64,000 nucleotides of DNA from assembly GCA_964586595.1 (NCBI GenBank), contig CAZPHB010000014.1, positions 1 through 64,000 of the forward strand. The letters are read 5' to 3'. Of this stretch, positions 1-8,884 are shown piece after piece. The first letter of the stretch is position 1; each line of letters begins with the position of its first letter. The notes beneath the pieces were generated by a model. That model worked only from the letters and a program-made list of their open reading frames with translations. It was not told where the DNA came from and ran no database searches. Made by a program: the position numbers and the translations under genes. The stretch comes from REEB481 sp964586595. GTDB taxonomy: Bacteria > Bacteroidota > Bacteroidia > NS11-12g > UBA955.

Positions 1-3000
1 TCAACGGCCTAAATAAAGTAAATGTGCCCCTGAATCCCATACAGTGGTTAAAAAGCGGCGGCATGACAGGGCCGGAGTTTAGTTTTATTGACAGCAGCAA
101 TGGCTTGCGCGTCTATGATCAGGATAGTTTTAGAATAGATATTAACAACACAAACAATCGCTGCTTTTGGCAGGGTGGCCCCGGTCATTTCGGAGCTGAT
201 CAAAATTGGCTCAATGAAATGAGCCAGGACCAACTGTATGGCTTGCTTATGGGGTTCAAAGCCATATTAAACTGGGTAGATGCTGATTTAACGGTTGACC
301 CTGATGGAAGTGACCCTACACTCCAATCCAAAAACCTGCACCAGTGGATCAAAATCATCACCCACCGTTTGATGACGCATGTGAGTAAAACCCACACAGG
401 GTTGTTTGGTTTGGCAGACCAGGATGATCTGTCAGCAGAAGCAAGAGCGGCCTGTGCCACCATTACCCAAAATCCCTATTATCGAACTGATACCACAGGA
501 TCCGAACAATTGATTACTTATTTCTACGACAACGACAATAATCAAGTAATTGATTCAACTATAGATACTGTATATTTTGTGAAGGACACAATATCTTCGA
601 CCTGGTTTGCCGGAAGCAAAATCCGTACCTGCAATGTATGGGACAAACTGGAAGAATTAAAAGCGAGTAACTACTTGTTTAAGGAGGCTAATTACATTAT
701 CACCAATCCGGCTAATGGCGACAAATTGGTTACCCGGGGAGCGGTCGCCACGCCTTTTGCTTATGCATTAAAATCATTGGGGGAGTCCATTACAGATAGT
801 GTTTACCCTGAGCCTTTCATGAAATTAAGGGATAACTACCAGGTGTACAGGTGGGTCTTAAATGCAGCTTGGGTAGCAAAAATGATGGCTCTTTATACAG
901 CGTCAGGTGCTACGTCCGGATGGAGTGCTGCTAAAATTACCAGGTGGAAACAATTTGTCGCATTGAGCAGTAAATTACCTGGAGTGCTCACTGCACTCAA
1001 CGTTGCAATACCGCTTGTACTCAGTTTAAAGGACGATTGGGAAAAAGCACTGGATATTTATAACGCGGTAACTTCAGGTTGCCCATTGGCAGCCCCTTCG
1101 CCAGACTTATATGCGTTATGTATTCTTAAGCATGGGTTAAACCTGAAAGGATCAGGTATGTACAAGGCGCTATGGGATAGATTCCCGGAATCTAACGTAC
1201 TAAAGGTTGCAACCTATGAAACAATACCACTCAACTTAATGAATAATCTGGCTGTTGCCAGCGGAACATGGTCACACGAAACATACGCAGACTGGTGCAC
1301 GTATCATGGTTATGAGTACAACGAAATACTCTATGCCATGATGAATAATAAAAAGCCCTTAAAATCAAAACAGCACTATGAAGGTGCACTAAATAAAGCG
1401 CAATGTGAGGGAAACTACAGCTTTGGCGATCCAGATGAATGGCGTACATTAGTAAAAAAGGAAAATATGTATAAACCTTTTGTGGTGGATAATTTATTCA
1501 CAAAACGTTTTGTAAATAATAAAAACCATTACGCAAGTATAACAGAACACAGAGACGGCAGTGATTATATGCTTTTGTATAACCTTTATGAAATGGCCAA
1601 TGTACTCCATTGGGGTGGGCAAAACAATGCTCCTACAGTGAATAAACAGTGCCCCTGCAGACAAGATACTATTTTTTCCAGAGCTAATCTGATTAACAGC
1701 ACTTTTGATGCAGAAGATAATTTGGCAAGTTTTTCTTATGGCAGTAGAAAAATCACAAGACAAGAAGGTATTTACGGTTTAAAGGTTAAGCCCAATGGGA
1801 ACGATACAATAAAACCTCATTATATGTATTACGTAAATTACTATTTAAGAACACCGGCTTATTTATTACATAATCTATCCATGACCGGTACACTCAGGCA
1901 AAAGAATACCATAAGTGTTGCGAAGGATTACAGATTGTGCAATGCGCATCTTAAAATTAATAATTATGCCTTACTTAAAACTTTACCAAACAACAATATT
2001 AACTTTCCTTCTTTAATTGAAGTTAGCCAAAACTCCATTCTTGAAATAAATGCAGGCGGTTCTGTTGTAATAGAAAACAATACCCAATTGGTTATTGAAG
2101 CCGGGGGGGCACTTAAGTATTCACCCGGCGCCCGCATCATCCTCAATGGCCCCAACGCTGTACTGCACATCAAAGGCAAGCTGGAACTGGCGCCCGGCGC
2201 AACTTTTCAAATAGAAGGCGGCCCCGCCGGCAAGGGCTATGTAATATGGGATTGTGGCGAGGGCAGCCCACACTACGGCCGCGCCACCCTGCAGGCTGGT
2301 GCCGGCAGTAAAATGGTGTTCAAACAAAACGACAACAATAAACTGGCTCTGGAAGTACGTGGTTTCTCAGGTATGTATCTGCCCAACACCCTGCAATCGT
2401 TCTTCGCCGATACCTGCCGCATCAACCTGAAAGAACAGGCCTTCATTGCCTGCAATGCCCAATTTGCCCGTTTTAGCAAATTAGATGTTTATGGCCATAA
2501 CGACGGACACAAGAACCCCGAATTTGATTATAAGCCCAGCAGCCGCGGCATCCAGGTATGGGCGCAAAAAAATGAATTTAACAATGTGCGCATTTTTGAT
2601 TGTCAGGAAGCTATTTCCATTGTAAACCTTTGGGGTGCGAACCAACCCCTCAAATTGAAAAATGTAACCCTGATAAATAACCAAACCGGCATCAGAAACC
2701 ACGGTGGGCGTATCATCTGGGAAGATGGGCTCATTGATGATCACAATAACGGAACTTCCGTTACCCAGTTGCGCACCGGGATTACCGGCATCGGCACACA
2801 GGGTCCTTCTTTCCTGCACCATGTAACCATCAGTGTGAATGATTACACCTGGATGGGTGTCAACAATCCCAAAGTACGCTACAGTGCGCCTGCTGCTACC
2901 AATATAGCCAATATATGGGATCATGGCACGGGCAGGTATTATTTAACCAAATGCAACCTGGAGCATGCCAAATACGGCTGCATCATGAACCAGTCATATC

Positions 3001-4511
3001 TGTTTCCGCAGTGTTCGGAATATCTAAACAATACAACCGGGGTTTACATGATGCAAGGCTCACGAATGGTGGCAGAAGGGGGCGCCTGGAACAGTTTCAC
3101 CTGGACTACAGCCGATACCGACAAGGTGTTTTTCCGGGGTATTAATGGCGTAAACATCTACCTCGATTCCGGAAGAAATTATATCAAGGGCATTAATGAC
3201 CAAAATGGCCACTACTTTTTCTCTGCCGATATCCTCCGCACGCAGCCGCTGGTGCCCTCCGATCGCAGCACCGGAACCAATGCCGAGGCCATCATGGCCA
3301 GAGGTAACCAATGGGTTATTGGAGGCAGTTCAGGTAAACTTCGCACCACCAACGCCAAAGTAACCGTCAATGATGCATGTGCATCTTTGGTAAAGTATTC
3401 CAATGTACCAGTACCGGTAGATCATCTGGATATTAATTATTTGCCGCAGTATTCAGGCGTCAACTGGAAAACAGACCAGCAAACTGCCTGTGCCTCCCGA
3501 CGCCGCATCGCTCCGGAATATCCGGGCAATGACTGGCCTATAAACCAGGGAGTTATCATCAAACTGACGGCCACAGGCAATTACGATCTGGTCAAATTGG
3601 TCAGGCAGAGGTCTGCTGACCTGGAGACAGAATTTAACCGGCCAGTAATCAATTACCCTCAGCTCATAGGCACGGCCTCGAATTTCTTTAATACACCCTT
3701 TCCTGTAGAAGTAGGTGCCGCTGTGTTTGAGGTCTATAGCCGGGTGCATACTTTTTATCCGCTTGCATTTACAGATACGAACATTTCGGCAGCTTCAAGG
3801 CAGGCGACCCTCAATTCCATACAACAGGAATTGAACATCATGCAAGACAGGTTAATAGACCGTGCCAACGGCACAGATCCATCAATGTGGACCGAATACC
3901 GCTTTGCTTTGTACCGCGATAAAGCACTGATTCAGCGGGCGTTTAACCAAAGGCATAAATCCATCATGCAACTGAATATGGCTATACCCACTTTTAGTAA
4001 ACCCAATGATATACAAAGCCTTGAGGCCTGGCGCTGCCTGATTCAAAAAGAACAGGCATGTCTGGATTCCTTAATTCCCTATTGGATGTTAAATCTTGAT
4101 ACCTGCCTGATGAATTTTGATAGCATGAGCAGATGGGATTCGACCTTCTCAGAACAATGGAGCCCCGAAAGAAATCGCACGCTTCGCAGGGGCGCTTCTG
4201 TCGCTTCTAATAACTGGGAAGATACCAAAACCCTTCAAAAGCAGGCCCCGCTTAATAAGCCTTTACACGAATCGGACTTTATACTGCGGATCAGGCCCAA
4301 TCCTACCGACGGGTTGCTGCGCTTATCCATGCGTGGGCAACCTGCATGGGTTGAAATGATGAATGCCAAGGGCCAACTACTGCAAAAAATCAGCAGGGGA
4401 GCATCCGAAATGGAACTCCAAATGGGGCATCTCCCCGATGGCATTTATTTGATTCGCGTGGTACATGCCCAAGGCGTAAACACCGCAACGATTATTAAAC
4501 GCAGCGAATAA
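1..4511 (+). CDS. Very large T9SS-secreted beta-helix surface protein, 5'-truncated by the window edge
   Basis: The reading frame is open from the first bases of the window, so the true start lies upstream; the GTG at 24 is only the first possible start codon visible. About 1,500 residues are present. The first ~650 residues match nothing I recognise. Residues ~670-1000 (counted from 24) are rich in short Gly/Asn-turn strands (LEINAGGSVVIENNTQLVI, then LHIKGKLELAPGATFQIEG), typical of a right-handed parallel beta-helix. The last ~80 residues, from IRPNPTDGLLRLSM to YLIRVVHAQGVNTATIIK, are a T9SS type A sorting domain, so the product should be exported across the outer membrane and anchored or released. 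Base composition changes near 2,100, where the beta-helix starts beside a run of seven G. Function unknown; adhesin or surface-layer component is inference. Confidence 0.85.
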   Translation, partial: NGLNKVNVPLNPIQWLKSGGMTGPEFSFIDSSNGLRVYDQDSFRIDINNTNNRCFWQGGPGHFGADQNWLNEMSQDQLYGLLMGFKAILNWVDADLTVDPDGSDPTLQSKNLHQWIKIITHRLMTHVSKTHTGLFGLADQDDLSAEARAACATITQNPYYRTDTTGSEQLITYFYDNDNNQVIDSTIDTVYFVKDTISSTWFAGSKIRTCNVWDKLEELKASNYLFKEANYIITNPANGDKLVTRGAVATPFAYALKSLGESITDSVYPEPFMKLRDNYQVYRWVLNAAWVAKMMALYTASGATSGWSAAKITRWKQFVALSSKLPGVLTALNVAIPLVLSLKDDWEKALDIYNAVTSGCPLAAPSPDLYALCILKHGLNLKGSGMYKALWDRFPESNVLKVATYETIPLNLMNNLAVASGTWSHETYADWCTYHGYEYNEILYAMMNNKKPLKSKQHYEGALNKAQCEGNYSFGDPDEWRTLVKKENMYKPFVVDNLFTKRFVNNKNHYASITEHRDGSDYMLLYNLYEMANVLHWGGQNNAPTVNKQCPCRQDTIFSRANLINSTFDAEDNLASFSYGSRKITRQEGIYGLKVKPNGNDTIKPHYMYYVNYYLRTPAYLLHNLSMTGTLRQKNTISVAKDYRLCNAHLKINNYALLKTLPNNNINFPSLIEVSQNSILEINAGGSVVIENNTQLVIEAGGALKYSPGARIILNGPNAVLHIKGKLELAPGATFQIEGGPAGKGYVIWDCGEGSPHYGRATLQAGAGSKMVFKQNDNNKLALEVRGFSGMYLPNTLQSFFADTCRINLKEQAFIACNAQFARFSKLDVYGHNDGHKNPEFDYKPSSRGIQVWAQKNEFNNVRIFDCQEAISIVNLWGANQPLKLKNVTLINNQTGIRNHGGRIIWEDGLIDDHNNGTSVTQLRTGITGIGTQGPSFLHHVTISVNDYTWMGVNNPKVRYSAPAATNIANIWDHGTGRYYLTKCNLEHAKYGCIMNQSYLFPQCSEYLNNTTGVYMMQGSRMVAEGGAWNSFTWTTADTDKVFFRGINGVNIYLDSGRNYIKGINDQNGHYFFSADILRTQPLVPSDRSTGTNAEAIMARGNQWVIGGSSGKLRTTNAKVTVNDACASLVKYSNVPVPVDHLDINYLPQYSGVNWKTDQQTACASRRRIAPEYPGNDWPINQGVIIKLTATGNYDLVKLVRQRSADLETEFNRPVINYPQLIGTASNFFNTPFPVEVGAAVFEVYSRVHTFYPLAFTDTNISAASRQATLNSIQQELNIMQDRLIDRANGTDPSMWTEYRFALYRDKALIQRAFNQRHKSIMQLNMAIPTFSKPNDIQSLEAWRCLIQKEQACLDSLIPYWMLNLDTCLMNFDSMSRWDSTFSEQWSPERNRTLRRGASVASNNWEDTKTLQKQAPLNKPLHESDFILRIRPNPTDGLLRLSMRGQPAWVEMMNAKGQLLQKISRGASEMELQMGHLPDGIYLIRVVHAQGVNTATIIKRSE

Positions 4512-4825
4512 GGAGTTGACTTGTTTGCCAACGGTCTTGTGGAATGTAATCGGTTAGAACCCGTTGAAGCATTTTCAAACCAATCCCCAGCATAGCTCAC
4601 GATCAAATCCCTGGGCATGAAGGTTGTTCTGGAGCGTTTGAACCAGTCTTTATAGCGCTATTGCAACGACCGCGCCCTGCACTTATCGCTGCTGGGAAGT
4701 CCGGTAGGGCAGAGGCATCTTTTCCAATGTTCCCGGTGGATATGGGGTGGTTGGCGCCTATACGGCGGATGTGTTTTATATACAATTCTGAAAGAAGGCT
4801 TATTAAAGGCCCGATCAGCATGGGC
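4512..4825. other. Gene-free stretch between convergent genes
   Basis: About 310 bases separate the ends of the T9SS protein and the flippase, which converge here. Short open frames exist on both strands but have no recognisable domain, no promoter box and no family resemblance. I see no clear terminator hairpin, tRNA or repeat in it. Confidence 0.5.
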
Positions 4826-6325
4826 TTATTTCAATCGAATTCCAAAGCGGCCCAAAGAGCGCTTTAGCATTTCGTTCATGTCTTCAGATACCCTGAAGGC
4901 GTATAGTAAATATACAAACAGCAATCCTGCCGTTCCGGTGCGCAAAATCCCATTCAGGAAGGGGTTTTCCAGGCGATATGGGATCAGCGTCAGCGCAAAC
5001 ATGGGTATCATGATCAGCAGCAGGCGCAGTTGTCCGCGGTCGAAGGGATGAATACCCATCTTCAGCCAGGTAATGTATATAACCAGTATATGATTGACCA
5101 TGATGGTGAGGCTGGTGGCAATAGCTGCGCCCTTTATTCCATAAAGGGGAATAAGCAGGTAGTTGCCCACTACAGCCAGCACGGCTACAATTCCGAAGTT
5201 TACAAAGGTCCAGGCGTAGTATTTGGAATTGGCCAAAACCGGTCCTGAGGAAGAGCCCAGCAAATCAAACAGTCTCCCCACACCCAGAATAAGCACCACA
5301 ATTTTGCCGCTGCGGTAATAATCTCCCCGGGGCATGATGTCATATAAATTATCAATATTCAGCCAAATCAGATAAAAGAGCGTGGCTCCGGCTAACAACT
5401 GGTTCAGGGTGGTGCGTCGGTATAAATCCTGCACTTCAGCAAGATTGCCTTCCTTCATGTGGGAAGAAATAATAGGAGCGCTTACCTGCAATAGGGTGCG
5501 TTTCGGAATTTCTATCAGCATGGCCAGATAGAAGCCGATGCTGTATATGGCGGTATCCGACAATTGCTTCATGGAAGTAATCATCATGAAGTCCAACTTG
5601 GATATGATGAGTCCTGTAACCCCGCCGAGGAAGAGGAAACCGGTAAAGCGCAGCATCTCTTTGCGCAGTTCAGGATGTTCTTTCAGAAAGTTGAAATCGG
5701 GTTTCAGGTGGATAGGGGTCAGCCGCGACAGGAACAGGATGTTACCGGCCACCGCCAGGCCGTAAGCTGCCACCATCAGCCAAAGCGCAGTTTGAAAATT
5801 AATCCATCCCTTGAAAAAAGCAAAGCCTGCAGCAATCAGGCATACCCGGATGAAAATCTCACGCAGAAAGTTCGGAATGGCGATGCGTCCGTGGTTGGCA
5901 GAAGCTGATTCGGTAACTACCTGAAACAAGCTGAATAGCACCAGCAGAATGAGCATGGGATACAAGGCTTCCAGCTTCTGTGCATCCATGCGAAACAGCG
6001 CCAACAAAGGCTCACGAAAGAACAACAAGCCGGTCAGCACCAACAGATAACCGGTGGCGGGCAGCACAAATACCCAGAAGAAAAAACCATGGTTACGACG
6101 ATCTTCTGTTTTGAAATAGGGAAAGAAGCGGTTGATGCTGTAGTGTGTGCCCATCAGGGCAAAGGTGGATAACACCGCTGCGGCTTCCAGCAGAAAACGC
6201 ACCGCCCCCAGATCTGTGGGTTCAAAGAATAAGGGAAACAGCAGAAACAGGCTTAAAAAACCAAGCAGTGTTCCGATGTAGTTGGAAGCCGTTGCCTTGA
6301 TGCTCTGACGGATGATGACGCCCAT
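4826..6325 (-). CDS. Polysaccharide flippase of the MOP (Wzx-like) superfamily
   Basis: A 499-residue integral membrane protein with about 14 hydrophobic segments over its whole length and an N-terminus (RQSIKATASNYIGTLLGFLS) typical of Wzx-type flippases and oligosaccharide transporters. Such proteins move undecaprenyl-linked sugar units across the inner membrane for surface polysaccharide assembly. The length is normal for the family. The ATG at 6325 is preceded on the minus strand by TAATATTG, a one-mismatch -7 box that would give a very short leader. The CgeB-like glycosyltransferase at 7052 is a nearby but divergent sugar gene. The substrate cannot be read from sequence. Confidence 0.85.
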   Translation of the reverse strand: MGVIIRQSIKATASNYIGTLLGFLSLFLLFPLFFEPTDLGAVRFLLEAAAVLSTFALMGTHYSINRFFPYFKTEDRRNHGFFFWVFVLPATGYLLVLTGLLFFREPLLALFRMDAQKLEALYPMLILLVLFSLFQVVTESASANHGRIAIPNFLREIFIRVCLIAAGFAFFKGWINFQTALWLMVAAYGLAVAGNILFLSRLTPIHLKPDFNFLKEHPELRKEMLRFTGFLFLGGVTGLIISKLDFMMITSMKQLSDTAIYSIGFYLAMLIEIPKRTLLQVSAPIISSHMKEGNLAEVQDLYRRTTLNQLLAGATLFYLIWLNIDNLYDIMPRGDYYRSGKIVVLILGVGRLFDLLGSSSGPVLANSKYYAWTFVNFGIVAVLAVVGNYLLIPLYGIKGAAIATSLTIMVNHILVIYITWLKMGIHPFDRGQLRLLLIMIPMFALTLIPYRLENPFLNGILRTGTAGLLFVYLLYAFRVSEDMNEMLKRSLGRFGIRLK

Positions 6326-6430
6326 GGCAACGCAATATTACGCTGCAATCCTGCAAGCTTGCGCGGAATTCGGATGAAAGCGGCGTTTCAGCTTTTCAGG
6401 ATGGATACAGGTACCTGATGAAGCGTTTCC

Positions 6431-6691
6431 TTAGCGGTCCCTCCACTTGTTTTCCAATCCCATGAAATCCTCGAGATGATATACGAAGTTGGAATGATGA
6501 AATAAAACCGTTCTATCATCAACAATCGTGTATTTTTTACGTTTTTCTACAGGTAACTTCTGAATTTCCGGGAAGTACTTCAGCGGCACAATAAGTACCC
6601 TGCCATCTTCAAGTTTTATGGATATTTTACCTGCTAAATCGAAACTTATTTTTTCGATACTAATTTTTAGAACTTTTAATTTATCTGACAT
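6431..6691 (-). CDS. DUF2442 family protein
   Basis: An 86-residue protein whose pattern (ISIKLEDGRVLIVPLKYFPEI followed by a short basic segment) fits the DUF2442 family: small beta-rich proteins whose core reads a gene-product-like strand, 'dGr...vPL..fP.L'. Its ATG directly follows the TAA stop of the DUF4160 gene (TAAATG), so the two are translationally linked. DUF2442 and DUF4160 genes are often neighbours and have been proposed to be toxin-antitoxin-like, which is unproven. The pair is AT-richer than the flippase beside it, suggesting acquisition. Confidence 0.75.
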   Translation of the reverse strand: MSDKLKVLKISIEKISFDLAGKISIKLEDGRVLIVPLKYFPEIQKLPVEKRKKYTIVDDRTVLFHHSNFVYHLEDFMGLENKWRDR

Positions 6692-6973
6692 TTATTTTAG
6701 TTGTATTGTTTTTATTTTCTGACCTTGTTTAACCCTGTTGAAGGCATCAATCAAGGCTGCTTGATTGGTCTTGATTAAACTAATTGCTTTATTTAACTCC
6801 TTGTCGCTCAAAGTTCCTTTTTCAGCGACTAAGAAAGTCTCCAGCCAGATTTTTGCTGAGCGTTGACGATTTCCTTTTTCCCGAACTACGTGAAGATGTG
6901 GTGGTTCTCTGACAGTATCTGAAGCAAAGATAAAGAAAGTAAGAAATTTGTAAATAGCAAGTTTAGGCATCAT
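6692..6973 (-). CDS. DUF4160 family protein
   Basis: A ~93-residue protein with the DUF4160 signature: an N-terminal hydrophobic strand, then EPPHLHVVREKGNRQRSAKI, a 'PPHxHV' motif that is nearly invariant in the family. The frame opens with TTG at 6976, but two ATG codons follow at 6973 and 6970, so I place the start at 6973. It is the first gene of a two-gene unit with the DUF2442 gene, with no gap between them. Molecular function is unknown; a toxin-antitoxin role is inference from the recurring pairing only. Confidence 0.75.
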   Translation of the reverse strand: MMPKLAIYKFLTFFIFASDTVREPPHLHVVREKGNRQRSAKIWLETFLVAEKGTLSDKELNKAISLIKTNQAALIDAFNRVKQGQKIKTIQLK

Positions 6974-7024
6974 CAAATATGTTGTACAGTTTTCAATCTA
7001 TCAAGCACGTTCCAAAGCTGGTTT

Positions 7025-7032
7025 ATAACTTT
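7025..7032 (+). promoter_or_regulatory. -7 promoter box (TAACTTTG) of the glycosyltransferase gene
   Basis: An exact match to the Bacteroidota -7 consensus TAnnTTTG. It overlaps the TTG at 7031 that would otherwise be a possible start codon, so transcription should begin downstream of that TTG. This favours the GTG at 7052 as the real start. No good -33 TTG is seen at the expected spacing. Confidence 0.55.
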
Positions 7033-7051
7033 GCCACCTAAGAACGCCGGC

Positions 7052-8164
7052 GTGAAACTCATCAAATTTTCTTCCCTGAGCGGGCAAATCGCCGGCCTCC
7101 TCGAACAAGAGTTACGGGGCGATTGCGATTATCGCGAGGCACAACGCCGTATTTATGCGCATGCCGTGGATTTCGCCGACTACTACAAAAAGCATCTCGA
7201 GGCCGGGCACCAATGCGAAACGGAAGAAGTATTGGTGAACCTGCCCGCCCTGAAGCAACGCTGGTACGCCGAACATCCTGCGTATCATGAAGGCGATGCC
7301 CTGCAATACGCCCTGGATCAGATTGCCCACTTCAAACCCGATGTGGTTTTCGACCAGGCCCGGGTGCTGTTGCCCGTCATCGGCGACTTGAAAAAGAAAT
7401 TCCCCTTTATCCGCTGCACCACCACCTGGGATGGATGGATTGCCTCCGAACCGGCGCAGATGCGCGGCTACGACCTGTATTTCACTTGTGTGCCTGAGAT
7501 TCTGGCGAAGCATCTTGCCGTGGGACATCGCTGCACGATCAATCCCTTCGGTTTTGAAACCTCCCTGCTTGAACGTATTCACGTTCCAGATGAGCGCATC
7601 AACCGGGTATGTTTTGTCGGTTCTCTGTCCTCGGGCATCCACAACATGCGCAACCGCGTGCTGAATGAGCTGCGCCGTGAAGAGGTGCTCGACTGGTGGA
7701 TCGGCAACATCGGGCAGGGTTTGTTTACCCGCTCCAAGCTGCGCGAGCTGGCCTATGGCAATTTCAGAGCCTTCTGGAACAACATCCCCTTTGAGCTGCA
7801 CAACCGCGGCAAGCTATACGGCTTGGAGATGTATCAAACGATGGCGCAGTATCAGCTCACCATCAACATCCACGGCGACCAGGTTCAGAACATCGGCAAC
7901 ATGCGCCTCACGGAAGCCGGCGGCGTAGGCACTTGTCAGCTCATCGACTGGAAACCGAATGCGGAAACTTATTTCAAACCCGACGAAGAAGCGGTGTTTT
8001 TCCGCACGGTGGATGAGTTGAAAAGCAAGGTGCGCTACCTGCTGGAACATCCTGAAGAAGCCCGAAACATCGGACTGGCTGCGCAAAAACGCGTGCTCAG
8101 CGAGTTTTCCTTCGCCGCCCACGTGACGCGCTACATGCACGAAGTGCGGGCGTTTTTGGGTTGA
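7052..8164 (+). CDS. CgeB-like glycosyltransferase (GT-B fold)
   Basis: About 370 residues. The C-terminal third has the donor-site layout of the glycosyl transferase 1_2 / CgeB group: LYGLEMYQTMAQYQLTINIH, then RLTEAGGVGTCQLID, then a stretch ending in an 'F...H..R' helix common to spore-maturation protein CgeB and related GT-B enzymes. The N-terminal domain has a Rossmann-like alternation with KPDVVFDQARVLLPVIGDL. Expected to transfer a sugar to a surface glycan in the cytoplasm; donor and acceptor unknown. I chose the GTG at 7052 over the TTG at 7031 because the latter lies inside a promoter -7 box. It is GC-richer than the cassette island that follows. Confidence 0.75.
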   Translation: MKLIKFSSLSGQIAGLLEQELRGDCDYREAQRRIYAHAVDFADYYKKHLEAGHQCETEEVLVNLPALKQRWYAEHPAYHEGDALQYALDQIAHFKPDVVFDQARVLLPVIGDLKKKFPFIRCTTTWDGWIASEPAQMRGYDLYFTCVPEILAKHLAVGHRCTINPFGFETSLLERIHVPDERINRVCFVGSLSSGIHNMRNRVLNELRREEVLDWWIGNIGQGLFTRSKLRELAYGNFRAFWNNIPFELHNRGKLYGLEMYQTMAQYQLTINIHGDQVQNIGNMRLTEAGGVGTCQLIDWKPNAETYFKPDEEAVFFRTVDELKSKVRYLLEHPEEARNIGLAAQKRVLSEFSFAAHVTRYMHEVRAFLG

Positions 8165-8254
8165 AAAGGGAAGGGAGCTGTGTCGGGTGTTTATTCCTTG
8201 CGGAAAACGGCGGGAAAGCGAAAAATACCCGAGCACAGCAGCCTTTATTTGTAA

Positions 8255-8386
8255 AGGTTCGCAGATGGTTGATGGGCGGGAATTTTACCACAAATATTGA
8301 AGTGTGGCTCTGAACTTTCTGCTACTTCAGAAATGTCTGCTGAGCACGAAACCCCGCCTATTGCAGATGTGTTGTTAGTGGCTTCC
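8255..8386 (-). repeat. Decayed attC-like site at the distal end of the array
   Basis: The right side (GTTAGTGGCTTCC at 8373-8385, with CCCCGCCTATTGCAGATG before it) resembles the R'' arm of the other sites, and the left side contains GATGGGCGGG, which pairs with CCCCGCCTAT. The outer left end, GGTTCGCAGATG, lacks the expected TAACG. It also does not match the start of the cassette it closes. I read it as a terminal, mutated site. Confidence 0.4.
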
Positions 8387-8405
8387 TATCCGAAGTTCAT
8401 TGCAA

Positions 8406-8714
8406 CTACCTTAAAGGTTCTAGTAGAATCGTATCTGAATCTTCGTTTTTAATTTTCTTAATCCTAAATCCTTCCTTCTTAAAAAAGAGTTCAAATGAAT
8501 TCGACCATCCAATGCTTCTATATTGAAATTTTCCGTCTGCGTCAGAATATATGCTATTTGTTAAACTATTTGTCGAGTCTTCCTGTTCATACTTACTTAT
8601 TGCAACGCGCTCCAATGGTATTCGAGTCTCTGAGTTAAGGACAACACCTGATTTTTCTTGGACAGCGTCACAGCCAACAAGAATTACTGTAAGAAATATA
8701 AGATATAGTTTCAT
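8406..8714 (-). CDS. Small lipoprotein with a carboxypeptidase-regulatory-like fold (cassette IV)
   Basis: A 102-residue protein with a lipoprotein signal peptide (MKLYLIFLTVILVGC, lipidated Cys15). After it comes one small beta-sandwich pattern: GVVLNSETRIPLERVAI, then SDADGKFQYRSI, then a C-terminal strand. This is the layout of carboxypeptidase-regulatory-like or SusC-plug-type domains ('G.V.d..t..Pl..v.v...t...G.f'). It is the only gene of the last cassette and ends about 20 bases before the decayed attC-like site. It probably sits in the periplasm or outer membrane. No partner is visible and the function is unknown. Confidence 0.7.
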   Translation of the reverse strand: MKLYLIFLTVILVGCDAVQEKSGVVLNSETRIPLERVAISKYEQEDSTNSLTNSIYSDADGKFQYRSIGWSNSFELFFKKEGFRIKKIKNEDSDTILLEPLR

Positions 8715-8730
8715 GTCAGTTTATTTTGGT

Positions 8731-8871
8731 TGCTGGTAACGTTTCGGGGGTTTGCGATGGCGGGGAGTTTTAGCACTAAACTTCATTCGGAGAACTGAAC
8801 TTCCACTTTGCACAAATGTGTCTGCGAAGCACGGAACCCCCGCTATCGCAAACCCCTTGTTAGCGGCTGCC
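8731..8871 (-). repeat. attC-like site between cassettes III and IV
   Basis: A 141-bp imperfect palindrome. Left arm (plus strand) GGTAACGTTTCGGGGG then TTTGCGATGGCGGGG; right arm CCCCCGCTATCGCAAACCCC then TTGTTAGCGG. The arms pair over about 20 bp (GGTTTGCGATRGCGGGG) with an unpaired spacer next to the outer core, TAACGTTTC against TAACAA. The variable loop is ~70 nt. It starts 13 bp after the radical SAM stop codon (minus strand). The outer right end is the complement of the start of its own cassette near 10840, as expected if the unit excises as a circle. Confidence 0.7.
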
Positions 8872-8884
8872 TTATTTTGAGTTT

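Noticed and set aside
4603..4867. Short overlapping frames between the T9SS protein and the flippase
   Set aside because: Present on both strands, no domain, no start signals; chance frames.
7031..7051. TTG at 7031 as the glycosyltransferase start
   Set aside because: It is inside the TAACTTTG promoter box; GTG 7052 is downstream of the expected transcription start.
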